DNA of 64,000 nucleotides from FEB-12 sp964503315 (GTDB lineage Bacteria > Zixibacteria > MSB-5A5 > GN15 > FEB-12). The stretch is taken from contig CAZCZL010000004.1 in assembly GCA_964503315.1 (NCBI GenBank), positions 124,001 to 188,000 of the forward strand, given 5' to 3'. Positions within the stretch are counted from its first letter, which is position 1. Every line of letters begins with the position of its first letter. The translations under genes and the position numbers were made by a program. Of this stretch, positions 8,465-17,384 are shown one piece after another. The notes under the pieces were generated by a model. It was not told the origin of the DNA. It searched no databases and saw only the letters and a list, made by a program, of their open reading frames with translations.

Positions 8465-9718
8465 CTAACCGGTCTTGCGTTTCAATCCCAACCCGATAAC
8501 CGCGGCGGGTATCAAGTGCTTCCGGTGTAGGATATGGAAGACGATCGCCAGTACCACATATGCGATCGCCACTTCGATTCGGATCGATTCCACGAAGAAC
8601 TGGGCCAGGAAGAGTCCCAGCAACAACAACCCTTCTCCTCTGCCGATCTTGAGATTCACCAATACCGCCACCGCGAACAATGACTGCGCGGCGGTCAGCC
8701 AGAGTTCATGCACCTGCTTCTCATCAAGGGTAAATGCGACGATCTGGCCCGCGGACAGCGAGAACATCAATGGAATAGTGCCTATGAGCAGAGTCCACTG
8801 ATTCACTTTCGAAGATATCAACGCCTTGAGGGCTGAACCGGCGGCGCCACGAAGTGTCCAGGTTGCCGCGATTATGAACTCCGGCGATTCCGACGCGATC
8901 GGCGCCAGCCACTGCACGAGCAGGAAGCGGTCAATACCGAAATCCGCTCCCATATCGACCAGCGATTCGGCGAAAGGTTCAGCGACAAAAAAGATCACGA
9001 CACCGGCGAAGAGAAAAAGAAATACGGTAACCAGCCGTCGTTTGGCCGTCTTCATATTCGCGATTATCTTCACCGGACCGACCAATTCCGGCTCCTCGTT
9101 CTCCATTTGCGCCGCACGGCGAGTATAGAGCGCGAAGATCGTCACCAGAATGAGAGTGTCGATGATGGTCAGGCTACCCTTGAGTGGGATAGTAAACGAG
9201 TAAATTGTGGCCATGGCCAGATAGAAGATCTCCACGCGCTGACTTTCGTCGAGGATGACCGCGGCTTTCTTTTTGGCCAAGACATAAAGGAACAGAATGA
9301 ACGGCCAGCCCAGACCAACCAGCATTCGATTCGCGCCGGTCATGTTGGCGATTGCATAGTGGTGCCATTCGTTGACTTCGGGATACCCCTGCCCCGCTTT
9401 CCAGGTAAAGACAAAGTCGACCGCGTATTCGGGAAGTACTGCGATGAGCGCGAGGATGGCGACAGCCAGCGACTCGGAGATATCGATCTGCGCCGCTTCG
9501 GCCGCCCAGGAGAGCAGGAAGGCCGCTCCAAAAACCGCCACACCGAACGCGAAGGTCCCGATCACCGGCGCGAGATGCGTGTGCGTGATCCCAGCCCACA
9601 AACCGGGGATAGTTGCGACAAGCGCCAGAATCAGTATCAGGTAAAGATACGGGTCTATGTCGTAATGGCGATGGTCCGGCTGTTTGTGGTGATCCTTACT
9701 CTCTTTAGCTTTGCTCAT
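8465..9718 (-). CDS. CaCA-family sodium/calcium-type cation exchanger
   Basis: The 417-residue inner-membrane protein has about eleven hydrophobic helices after a His/Lys-rich cytosolic N-terminus. The two inverted alpha repeats of the cation/Ca2+ antiporter superfamily are visible. The first is in ALIAVLPEYAVDFVF and the second in APIASESPEFIIAATWT, each with the conserved acidic residue after proline or serine. Family members exchange Ca2+ (or other cations) for Na+ or H+. It is the last gene of an operon with an EIIA-CBS protein 27 nt upstream and a DUF502 protein before that. Transport may therefore be adjusted by phosphorylation state or nucleotides. The transported ion is not certain. 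Confidence 0.85.
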   Translation of the reverse strand: MSKAKESKDHHKQPDHRHYDIDPYLYLILILALVATIPGLWAGITHTHLAPVIGTFAFGVAVFGAAFLLSWAAEAAQIDISESLAVAILALIAVLPEYAVDFVFTWKAGQGYPEVNEWHHYAIANMTGANRMLVGLGWPFILFLYVLAKKKAAVILDESQRVEIFYLAMATIYSFTIPLKGSLTIIDTLILVTIFALYTRRAAQMENEEPELVGPVKIIANMKTAKRRLVTVFLFLFAGVVIFFVAEPFAESLVDMGADFGIDRFLLVQWLAPIASESPEFIIAATWTLRGAAGSALKALISSKVNQWTLLIGTIPLMFSLSAGQIVAFTLDEKQVHELWLTAAQSLFAVAVLVNLKIGRGEGLLLLGLFLAQFFVESIRIEVAIAYVVLAIVFHILHRKHLIPAAVIGLGLKRKTG

Positions 9719-9745
9719 CGATACGTATACCCTCTTTCGGCCCCA

Positions 9746-10651
9746 TTAGCCGCGAATGATCATGTTTACGATATCTTTTCTCAGCAGAACGCCGACCAAT
9801 TGCTCTCCCTGGAGCACAAAGACGCGGCGGACATCCTTAAAGATCATCATCGCCGCAACTTCGACTATGCGCGTATCCGGAGTGGTCGTCTCGTAATCGT
9901 CGCGATACAACTGAGATACCTTGATTTTGTCTTCCTGCTTGAGCAGTTCTTCGAACGGCTCAACTTCCATTGAGTAATTGAGATTCGAGATGAGCGCCTT
10001 GTAATCCGGTAGCGCGACCTTGATCAGGTCGCGGTCGTTGATAATGCCCAGTAGTTTGTTCGAAGTATCCACTACCGCCAGGGCAGAGAGGCGATTGCGG
10101 AACATCTTGTTGGCCACTTCTTTGAGCGTATCATCGGGGGTGACCGACGCCACACTGTGGCGCATCACATCTTTGACCATCAACTCTTTGTCCACCATCA
10201 CGCCGCTGTCGGCAACTAGGCGAATCAGGTCCTGCGGATTGTCGGTCCCCAACAACTTCTCAAGGGTACCGGGCTGACGGGCAAAGCGAGCCATGCCCGA
10301 GAGTGTCTGGAGGTACAGCTTGGCTATCGATGACGGTGTCAGCAACATGCAGACGACATGTACCGGGACCGAATCAAGGGTCTTCCCCTCCAACCCCTGT
10401 TTGGAGACGCCGACCGCGATATACATCTCTTTCACGGCATCGGTACGGGCATGCGGAAATGCCCAGCCGTGGCCGTACGAGGTATCTTCAACCTCTTCGC
10501 GCTCGCGAATCGATTGGAGCACAGCAGTATAATCGAACTGGATCCCTTCGCTCTTCATCATAGAAAGGAGTTCCTGCACCGCGTCATCCTTGGTGCGGGA
10601 CTTGAGATTCATCTTGATGCGATGTTCCACCAGCAGGTTAGCGAGTTTCAC
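9746..10651 (-). CDS. PTS EIIA-like domain fused to a CBS pair
   Basis: The 301-residue cytosolic protein has two parts. Residues 1-150 form a PTS EIIA (fructose/nitrogen type) domain, with the phosphorylatable histidine in FPHAR at about residue 67. Residues 160-300 hold two CBS motifs (VKDVMRHSVASVTPDD and a second from SQLYRDDYETTTPD), which usually bind adenine nucleotides. GTG 10651 is taken as start because AGGAGG lies 6 nt upstream; an ORF extension to 10720 lies inside the preceding gene. It overlaps the DUF502 gene by 14 nt, so translation is probably coupled. The neighbouring exchanger is the obvious regulatory target. HprK is encoded 20 kb away, but no HPr or EI is in the window. 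Confidence 0.85.
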   Translation of the reverse strand: MKLANLLVEHRIKMNLKSRTKDDAVQELLSMMKSEGIQFDYTAVLQSIREREEVEDTSYGHGWAFPHARTDAVKEMYIAVGVSKQGLEGKTLDSVPVHVVCMLLTPSSIAKLYLQTLSGMARFARQPGTLEKLLGTDNPQDLIRLVADSGVMVDKELMVKDVMRHSVASVTPDDTLKEVANKMFRNRLSALAVVDTSNKLLGIINDRDLIKVALPDYKALISNLNYSMEVEPFEELLKQEDKIKVSQLYRDDYETTTPDTRIVEVAAMMIFKDVRRVFVLQGEQLVGVLLRKDIVNMIIRG

Positions 10652-11300
10652 CGGTCGCCTCCTGAGGGTCTTTCCAGATGATCCGGCCGCGTGGCCGGAT
10701 AGCGCCGGGCGCCACAACACCGCCCGAAACCACGAACTTGATTGCCTGCTCCACCGTCATTTCGACCGGGGTGATATCTTCGATCGGGAGGATAATGGTC
10801 CACCCCGTGAACGGGGTCGGGGTGTTCGGCAAATAGACTGCCGCGCATTTTCGTATTGTCCCTTCTATCGTCAACTCCGTAAAACTCGCGATAAATCCCA
10901 AATTATACGACCCTTTGCGTGGGTACTCGACCATCACCACCTCCTTGAAGGTCGTGTTGGTCTCGCTCGTGGTCGCCTGGAGCAACCCTTTCGCCCCCGA
11001 ATAAAGCGATCGGATCAGCGGGATCCGTGTCAGCAGATTTTCCCAGACCCGGTAAAAACGGCTCCCCAAATAGTTGCGAGTAACAATACCCGCAATTATC
11101 ACCAGGACCAAGGTGGCGACCAGACCCAACCCGGGGATATAGAACCCCGCTATCTTATGGATGAGCGGTTGCAGTATCCCGTCAATCGCCTCAAACAGAA
11201 GTTTGAGGACCAGGTAGGTTATAATGAGGGGAACGACAACCAGCAGTCCGCTGACAAAATACTGCTTGAAGATCTTCCCTGTGGCGCTGGAAAATGACAT
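10638..11300 (-). CDS. DUF502 family membrane protein
   Basis: The 220-residue protein has two membrane helices (about 12-36 and 58-80) followed by a soluble domain with the motif ENLLTRIPLIRSLYSGAKG. This combination is typical of DUF502, a widespread family with no established function. The ATG at 11300 has AAGGGA in the leader about 6 nt upstream. It is the first gene of the operon with the EIIA-CBS protein and the cation exchanger and directly follows a consensus promoter. Its job may be linked to membrane ion homeostasis, but that is inference from neighbours. Confidence 0.85.
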   Translation of the reverse strand: MSFSSATGKIFKQYFVSGLLVVVPLIITYLVLKLLFEAIDGILQPLIHKIAGFYIPGLGLVATLVLVIIAGIVTRNYLGSRFYRVWENLLTRIPLIRSLYSGAKGLLQATTSETNTTFKEVVMVEYPRKGSYNLGFIASFTELTIEGTIRKCAAVYLPNTPTPFTGWTIILPIEDITPVEMTVEQAIKFVVSGGVVAPGAIRPRGRIIWKDPQEATGETR

Positions 11301-11309
11301 AGGTCCCTT

Positions 11310-11326
11310 CGACCGCCGTGCGGTCG
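11310..11326. promoter_or_regulatory. Inverted repeat at the transcription start of the DUF502 operon
   Basis: Arms CGACCGC (11310-11316) and GCGGTCG (11320-11326) flank CGT. The predicted start of transcription is near 11325, so the repeat would be either an operator at +1 or a hairpin at the extreme 5' end of the mRNA, just before the ribosome binding site. Confidence 0.5.
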
Positions 11327-11331
11327 GCCCA

Positions 11332-11360
11332 ATTATACCTTAAGACTCTTTACCTGTCAA
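11332..11360 (-). promoter_or_regulatory. Perfect consensus sigma-70 promoter of the DUF502-EIIA/CBS-CaCA operon
   Basis: On the minus strand TTGACA (11355-11360) and TATAAT (11332-11337) are both exact matches, with the optimal 17-nt spacer. Confidence 0.85.
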
Positions 11361-11397
11361 CAAGTTAGACGAGCAGCCGGAAGAGCCCACAGACCGA

Positions 11398-11427
11398 CAA
11401 AAAAGCCCTGCCGTACACGACAGGGCT
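11398..11427 (-). terminator. Terminator of the nuo operon
   Basis: AGCCCTG (11421-11427 on the minus strand) pairs with CAGGGCT (11404-11410) and is followed on the minus strand by a run of six T. It lies 23 nt after the nuoN stop. Confidence 0.85.
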
Positions 11428-11449
11428 CATCGAAATCTATGTGCAACCC

Positions 11450-12961
11450 TCAGTTGGGGGCTGAAAACCCGAGCGCCAGAGGGATCTTGGAAGCAAACTG
11501 CATGATCGAATCCGGGAAGAGCCCGAAGAAGAATACGCCGACCAGACCAACCACCACTACGACGGCTATAGGATTGCGCAGGCTGAGCGTATACGGGCTG
11601 GTCTCGGCACTGAAGTACATCATCTTAATAACATACGCGTAGTAGTAGAGCGCGAAGACCGAGGTCAGCAATCCAATGCCAACCACCCAATAGAGGAAGT
11701 AATAGCTGGGGCTGGCTCCGGCCAACTTGATCGCCGCCGCAAAGACATAGTATTTCGCCAGGAATCCAGCCAGCGGCGGAATGCCCGCGAGTGACAAGAG
11801 GAAGACCGCCAGCGAAGCCGCCATAAAAGGCGAAGTCTTGGAGAGGCCAACATAACTGGCTATCCGAGTCGAGCCGGTCTTATCCTCAAACATCGTGACG
11901 ATAGCAAATGCCCCCATATTGGCAAACAGGTAGGTGAAAGCATAAAAGGCGACCGATGCGAGTCCGATCTCATTGACCGCCAACATGCCGGTCATAATGT
12001 ATCCCGCCTGAGCGATGGATGAGTAGGCGAGCATTCGTTTGATATTGGTCTGGCGGATCGCTACCGCGTTGCCAACGATCATCGCGGCACAAGCCAGCAC
12101 CGCAACCAATATACCCCAATCGTTGGGGGCGAAATTCGGATCCCAGAAGGCGTACAATCCGTTGACGAATATCTTGGCGAACGCCACTAATCCTGCGGCT
12201 TTGGAGCCTACCGACAGGAATGACGCGATCGGAGTTGGTGCACCCTCGTACACATCCGGCGCCCACTGGTGGAATGGCGGCAAGGCGAGTTTGAATCCGA
12301 TACCCGCGACCATCGTCAAAACTGCCAGGACCAGCACGACCCCGATATCACCTCTGGCGATATGCAGTGTCGAGATGTTTATCTTCATCAACACGATATC
12401 GGTCGTGCCGCTGAGGCCATACAGGAAGGAAATGCCATATAAGAGGAGCGCCGAGGAAAGCGCGCCAACTATCAGGTACTTGATGCCGGCCTCGACGGAG
12501 AGCTTGTCATCTTTGAAGAACGCCGCGAGAACAAAGAGTGGGATGGTCGTCAGCTCCAGACCGATATACAGTGTCAGCAGCTCGTGCGAGGAGGCCAGGA
12601 ACATCATACCGACAGTGGAGAAAAGTATCAGGCCGTAGAACTCACCGCGATGGTTCAGGATCTTCTTCTCCATCAAGCCGAACGAACTACCGATCGCCAT
12701 GAACGCGGCGCCGAGGAAGATCATCTTGAAGAACAGCGCCATCGGGTCGTTGAAAAACATCGTCCCGAAACCGTTGCCGTAGCCGACGAAATAGAGCGCG
12801 ATACCGCTGACCACCGGTCCGGCCATCGCCAGCCAGGTCACCGCCTTTCCGCTGGACCGTCGCGTGATCAGGTCAAACGTGAAAACTACTAATGCCCAGA
12901 GAAAGAGAAATATCTCCGGGAGCATCATGGTATAGTTGAACGGCGGAAGTTGCGGAATCAT
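11450..12961 (-). CDS. nuoN: NADH-quinone oxidoreductase-type subunit N
   Basis: NuoN is one of three antiporter-like proton-pumping subunits in the membrane arm of complex I. The 503-residue protein has about fourteen helices. The conserved central block includes FKLALPPFHQWAPDVYEGAP, with its lysine and histidine, and a preceding membrane glutamate in YIGLELTTIPLF. It is the last gene of the nuo operon, 4 nt after nuoM, and is followed by a terminator. Length and motifs are normal for the family. Confidence 0.95.
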   Translation of the reverse strand: MIPQLPPFNYTMMLPEIFLFLWALVVFTFDLITRRSSGKAVTWLAMAGPVVSGIALYFVGYGNGFGTMFFNDPMALFFKMIFLGAAFMAIGSSFGLMEKKILNHRGEFYGLILFSTVGMMFLASSHELLTLYIGLELTTIPLFVLAAFFKDDKLSVEAGIKYLIVGALSSALLLYGISFLYGLSGTTDIVLMKINISTLHIARGDIGVVLVLAVLTMVAGIGFKLALPPFHQWAPDVYEGAPTPIASFLSVGSKAAGLVAFAKIFVNGLYAFWDPNFAPNDWGILVAVLACAAMIVGNAVAIRQTNIKRMLAYSSIAQAGYIMTGMLAVNEIGLASVAFYAFTYLFANMGAFAIVTMFEDKTGSTRIASYVGLSKTSPFMAASLAVFLLSLAGIPPLAGFLAKYYVFAAAIKLAGASPSYYFLYWVVGIGLLTSVFALYYYAYVIKMMYFSAETSPYTLSLRNPIAVVVVVGLVGVFFFGLFPDSIMQFASKIPLALGFSAPN

Positions 12962-12965
12962 TTGA

Positions 12966-14450
12966 TTACCTGCCCATCAACTGCACGAGGTTGGTCAACG
13001 TCGCGTTCATCAGGTCATTGAGCGGCTTCGGATAAACGCCGATCCAGAGAGTCAGGATCATCAACGGGATCACCGTGAAGAGCTCGCGTCCATTGATCTC
13101 GGTCAGGCCGCCCCACTTGGCGAGATTAAACTCACCCAGGAAGACCCGCTGCACCATGCGCAGCATATACGCGGCACCCAGAACTACGCCAAGAATAGCT
13201 ATCCCGACCATATAAGCATTCAGTTGGCTGAAGGCGCCAAGAAATACCATGAACTCTGATATAAAGCCGGACATCCCCGGCAGGCCAAGCGCGGCCATCG
13301 AGAAGAACACCATGATCGATGTATAGATCGGAAGTTTGGTACCTAGTCCACCAAATACCGCTATCTCGCGAGTATGGGCGCGATCATAGAGCACGCCGAC
13401 GAGTAAGAACAGCGCGCCCGTAATAAGTCCGTGCGATATCATCTGGAACATGCAACCGGCGATCGCCTGGACCGAGCCAAAGGCCGCCAGAGCCAGCATG
13501 CAGTAGCCCATGTGAGACACGGATGAATAAGCGACCAGCTTCTTGAGATCTTTCTGAGCCATCGAAACGAGCGCGCCATAGATGATGGCGATCACGCCGA
13601 GTAACGCGATCCAGAACGAGAGAGCGTGTAGCGCGCTCGGGAACATCGGCCAGCTCACGCGGAGCATGCCGTACGTCCCCATTTTCAGCAGGACGCCGGC
13701 AAGGATGACCGAGACAGCGGTCGGGGCCTCAACGTGCGCGTCCGGCAACCACGTATGGAACGGCCAGACCGGCACCTTGATGGCGAATGCCAGAAAGAAG
13801 AAGCAGAAGCAGACCATCTGCACGGTATGCGTCAGAGTAGGGGCCGACTGGATAAGTGTCAGCATATTCAGCGTGTGCGGCTCACTGGTGAAATAGAGCA
13901 CCAGGATAGCGACCAGCATGAAGATCGAGCCGAACAAGGTATAGAGGAAAAACTTGATCGCGGCGTACTCTTTGCGCGGCCCGCCCCAGATACCGATAAG
14001 GAAATACATCGGGACCAGCATCACTTCCCAGAAGATATAGAAGAGGAAGAAATCAAGCGCGACAAAGACGCCCATCATGCCGACTTCGAGCAACAGGAAG
14101 AACGCGAAGTATTCCTTTACGCGATTCTGAATACCGAAGGACGCAATAATGGAGATGAAAGACAACAAGCCGGTCAGCCCGAGCATCGGGACGGAAATGC
14201 CATCCGCGCCCATCAGATACTGAATATTGAGGGACGGGATCCAGTCGTAGGGACCTTCCATGTACGCCATAGCCGCGGAGCCCGCGTAATTGTAGAAGTA
14301 ATCCCAGACCAGCCAGAGCGACATGATCCCCGGAATACCGCTCGCGACCGCCGCGGTCCAGCGGATCGTATCCTTCCGCTCTTTTGGTATGCACATCACC
14401 GCGACCATTCCGATCAGCGGGAGTAAAACGAGCCAGCTCAGTATACCCAT
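12966..14450 (-). CDS. nuoM: NADH-quinone oxidoreductase-type subunit M
   Basis: This 494-residue antiporter-like subunit of the complex I membrane arm has about fourteen helices. The functional membrane glutamate is seen in FYIFWEVMLVPMYFLIG. The broken-helix region contains VPVWPFHTWLPDAHVEAP and the following SVSHMGY. It sits between nuoL (23 nt upstream) and nuoN (4 nt downstream), in the order usual for bacterial complex I operons. Nothing is missing compared with the family. Confidence 0.95.
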   Translation of the reverse strand: MGILSWLVLLPLIGMVAVMCIPKERKDTIRWTAAVASGIPGIMSLWLVWDYFYNYAGSAAMAYMEGPYDWIPSLNIQYLMGADGISVPMLGLTGLLSFISIIASFGIQNRVKEYFAFFLLLEVGMMGVFVALDFFLFYIFWEVMLVPMYFLIGIWGGPRKEYAAIKFFLYTLFGSIFMLVAILVLYFTSEPHTLNMLTLIQSAPTLTHTVQMVCFCFFFLAFAIKVPVWPFHTWLPDAHVEAPTAVSVILAGVLLKMGTYGMLRVSWPMFPSALHALSFWIALLGVIAIIYGALVSMAQKDLKKLVAYSSVSHMGYCMLALAAFGSVQAIAGCMFQMISHGLITGALFLLVGVLYDRAHTREIAVFGGLGTKLPIYTSIMVFFSMAALGLPGMSGFISEFMVFLGAFSQLNAYMVGIAILGVVLGAAYMLRMVQRVFLGEFNLAKWGGLTEINGRELFTVIPLMILTLWIGVYPKPLNDLMNATLTNLVQLMGR

Positions 14451-14473
14451 GTCAGCATCTATCCTTCAGTTCT

Positions 14474-16558
14474 CTATTTTTCAGCGTCCTGACTTTCGGC
14501 CGGTTCGGTCCGTCCGGAAGTACGCGTGTATATCGCCATGACGATCAGCCCGACCACAAAGATGGTGGTCAGGGTCGGCCACGGCAGATCAATATTGTTC
14601 GTGTCGATCTTATAGAGCATCACAAGCACCATTGCGCCGATCATAAAGAGTGCGTAGAACTGCACTCGACCTGACTGGAGGTAGCGCAGGATGCCGCCAA
14701 ACTGGCGGACGATCCAGCCGGAGCCATTGACCGCGCCATCGACTATCCACTTATCGAACCACTGGTGTATCTCGGAACTGATCACCGTCAGCCAGCCGGT
14801 TCCATTCACGGCGCCATCAACGACCTTGGCGTCGAATGACCACATGAACGTGCCAAGCTTCAGGATCGGCTGGATGATGATCAGGTTGTAGAGTTCATCG
14901 AAGTAGTACTTGTTATACAGCAAATTGTAGAGCGGTTTGAATTTCGCCGCGATGGCGTCTGCTGAAATCGCCTTGCGATGATAAATCACGTAAGCGAGCA
15001 GTATCCCCGACACGGCTACTATCGTCGATAGCCCCATCAGGAAATAAGACGGCTCGGCGTGATGCGGTTCCGCACCAAAGAATACGAAAGAAGAATATCC
15101 GTTGTGCAACCACGGCAGCGCCACCCATCCTGCGCCGACCGCCAACACACCCAAAAAGATGAGAGGGCCGGTCATGACACTCGGAGATTCGTGCGCGTGG
15201 TCATACCGGTGATGGTCGCGGGCCTCGCCGAAGAAAGTCAGGAAGACCAACCGGAACATATAAAACGCGGTCATGAACGCGATAGCCAGAGTGAACACGA
15301 AGAAGACGGGGTGATGATAGGCCGTCGCGATGATCTCGTCCTTCGACCAGAAACCCGCAAGCGGGAATATTCCAGCGATCGAGAGCGAACCGATCACGAA
15401 TGTGAGGTAGGTCCACTTCATCTTTTTGCGAAGGCCACCCATCTCCTGAATATCGTTGGTGTGGACGGCGTGAATGACCGAGCCAGCGCCAAGGAAGAGC
15501 AAGGCCTTGAAGAACGCGTGGGTCATCAGATGCAGGGTTCCGGCGACATACCCGGCCGAGTGGTGGCCATTCGCGGTGTCATAGCCGAACAGACCGAGCG
15601 CCATGATCATATATCCAAGCTGTGAGCAGGTCGAAAACGCCAGGATGCGCTTGATATCATTTTGCACCAAGCCGATCGAGGCGGCCATAAACGAGGTGAT
15701 GAGTCCGATGATCGCGACCACCATCGCGGCATCCGCAGAACCGACAAACAGATTCATTGTGCGGGCCACCAGGTAGACACCGGCGGCAACCATCGTAGCG
15801 GCATGGATAAGTGCGGAGACTGGAGTCGGGCCTTCCATCGCGTCCGGTAACCAGACATGCAACGGGAACTGCGCCGACTTACCGACTGCCCCGGCAAAGA
15901 CGCCGATCGCGGCAAGTGTCAGAATGACTGGTGGGATAGCACCGGTCCCAACAATGCCGAATACTTCCTGGAAATTGAATGTCCCGGCATACACGCCTAT
16001 CAAAAGTAGACCGGCGATGAATCCGAGGTCACCGACACGGGTGGTGAGGAATGCCTTTTTGCCGGCATCGGCGGCAGATTTCTTCTCGAACCAGAACCCG
16101 ATCAACAGATATGAAGTCAGACCGACCAACTCCCAGAAGATGAAGATCATGAAGAAGTTGTTGGCCAGGACCAGCCCAAGCATTGAGAAGAGGAACAGCG
16201 AGAGGTAGGCGAAGAACCGGCTGAACCTCGGGTCGTCTTTCATGTATCCGACAGAATAGATCTGCACACAGGCGCCGACGGTCGTTACCACGACCAGCAT
16301 GATGGCGGTGACGGCATCGACCAGGATGCCGATCTCGAAGTTCATTTTGGCGAATGAAGTCAGGTAGAAGAACGATTCGTATCGTTCGCCATGCCGGCCG
16401 ATAGTCTCAAACAGCACGGCCACCGACATCAGCCAGGAGATCAGGATCATGGCGATAGAGAAGCCGGACGCGACTTTCTCTTTCCACCGCAGGAAAAAGA
16501 CGATCATCAGGAACGAAAAGAGCGGTAACAGCGCGATCAGAAATGCATATGACGTCAT
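14474..16558 (-). CDS. nuoL: NADH-quinone oxidoreductase-type subunit L
   Basis: NuoL is the distal antiporter-like subunit, and its long lateral helix spans the membrane arm. The 694-residue protein has the conserved glutamate in FIFWELVGLTSYLLIGFW and the motif KSAQFPLHVWLPDAMEGPTP. An extended C-terminus (about residues 500-680) carries the amphipathic lateral helix and a last anchor helix. ATG 16558 is used, 5 nt after the nuoK stop. A GTG at 16570 would overlap nuoK and add only four residues. The C-terminal part contains a short internal repeat, VDGAVNGTGW / VDGAVNGSGW, found in many NuoL proteins. Confidence 0.95.
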   Translation of the reverse strand: MTSYAFLIALLPLFSFLMIVFFLRWKEKVASGFSIAMILISWLMSVAVLFETIGRHGERYESFFYLTSFAKMNFEIGILVDAVTAIMLVVVTTVGACVQIYSVGYMKDDPRFSRFFAYLSLFLFSMLGLVLANNFFMIFIFWELVGLTSYLLIGFWFEKKSAADAGKKAFLTTRVGDLGFIAGLLLIGVYAGTFNFQEVFGIVGTGAIPPVILTLAAIGVFAGAVGKSAQFPLHVWLPDAMEGPTPVSALIHAATMVAAGVYLVARTMNLFVGSADAAMVVAIIGLITSFMAASIGLVQNDIKRILAFSTCSQLGYMIMALGLFGYDTANGHHSAGYVAGTLHLMTHAFFKALLFLGAGSVIHAVHTNDIQEMGGLRKKMKWTYLTFVIGSLSIAGIFPLAGFWSKDEIIATAYHHPVFFVFTLAIAFMTAFYMFRLVFLTFFGEARDHHRYDHAHESPSVMTGPLIFLGVLAVGAGWVALPWLHNGYSSFVFFGAEPHHAEPSYFLMGLSTIVAVSGILLAYVIYHRKAISADAIAAKFKPLYNLLYNKYYFDELYNLIIIQPILKLGTFMWSFDAKVVDGAVNGTGWLTVISSEIHQWFDKWIVDGAVNGSGWIVRQFGGILRYLQSGRVQFYALFMIGAMVLVMLYKIDTNNIDLPWPTLTTIFVVGLIVMAIYTRTSGRTEPAESQDAEK

Positions 16559-16563
16559 GGGGC

Positions 16564-16863
16564 CTACCACTTCATAATGCTGATGTTGTCAGTATTGATA
16601 CCGCGCCAGTTGCGATAGAGGAGCAGGACGATCGCCAGCCCGACTGTCGCCTCGGCGGCCGCCACCACGATGATGAACAGCCCGAACATCTGACCGGTCA
16701 AACCGGCCGGCGCGAGGAATTTGTTGAACGCCACAAAATTGATATTGGCGGCGTTAAACATCAGCTCCAGAGACATAAGGATCCCGATGGTATTGCGGCG
16801 AGTGATAACGCCGAACAAGCCGATCACCATCAGCAGGGCGGCCAGAGCCAGATAATGGAACAT
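16564..16863 (-). CDS. nuoK: NADH-quinone oxidoreductase-type subunit K
   Basis: This 99-residue, three-helix membrane subunit (MrpC-like) has the two membrane glutamates, in SLELMFNAAN and in AAAEATVGLAIV, that form part of the proton path. The ATG overlaps the nuoJ stop by one base, so the two are translationally coupled. Size and motif are canonical. Confidence 0.95.
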   Translation of the reverse strand: MFHYLALAALLMVIGLFGVITRRNTIGILMSLELMFNAANINFVAFNKFLAPAGLTGQMFGLFIIVVAAAEATVGLAIVLLLYRNWRGINTDNISIMKW

Positions 16864-17384
16864 CAGGCGCGCTCCTCTCTCGCCAGCATAATGGCGCCGA
16901 TCAGCGCCGCCAGCATCAGGATCGAAACAACTTCGAAGGGAAGCATAAAGTCGGTCATCATCAATCGGCCTATGGTGCCGATGTTGTCTTCCGGCAATTG
17001 GGCATCGGAGAACGGCCAGATATCTGTGTTGGCGATAAGCGCGATCGCCCCGATGACAAAGACTATGCAGACGAAGACCGCGGGCAGAACTTGCTTGTTC
17101 ACCTGCACGATCCTCTTGTTGGCCAGATTCGAGGTCAACATGATGGCGAAAATGATCAATATCGAAACCGCCCCGACATAGACAAGCACCTGGACTGCCG
17201 CGAGGAATTCCGCGTGAAGCAGGACGAAAATGCCGGCTATACAGAAGAGACAGAGGATCAACGCCAGCGCGGCGTGAAAAACATTTTTAAGACTCACGAC
17301 CATCAGCGCGGAGATCACTGTAATAGCCGCAAGAATCCAGAACGCCGGTTCACTGGAGATCGAGGTGAAGAGATTTTCAGGCAT
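16863..17384 (-). CDS. nuoJ: NADH-quinone oxidoreductase-type subunit J
   Basis: This 173-residue subunit has five membrane helices, and the conserved helix 3 reads VQVLVYVGAVSILIIFAIML with its pi-bulge tyrosine. It lies in the E channel and transmits conformational change from the quinone site. The start overlaps the end of nuoI by 8 nt and the stop overlaps nuoK by 1 nt. Confidence 0.95.
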   Translation of the reverse strand: MPENLFTSISSEPAFWILAAITVISALMVVSLKNVFHAALALILCLFCIAGIFVLLHAEFLAAVQVLVYVGAVSILIIFAIMLTSNLANKRIVQVNKQVLPAVFVCIVFVIGAIALIANTDIWPFSDAQLPEDNIGTIGRLMMTDFMLPFEVVSILMLAALIGAIMLAREERA

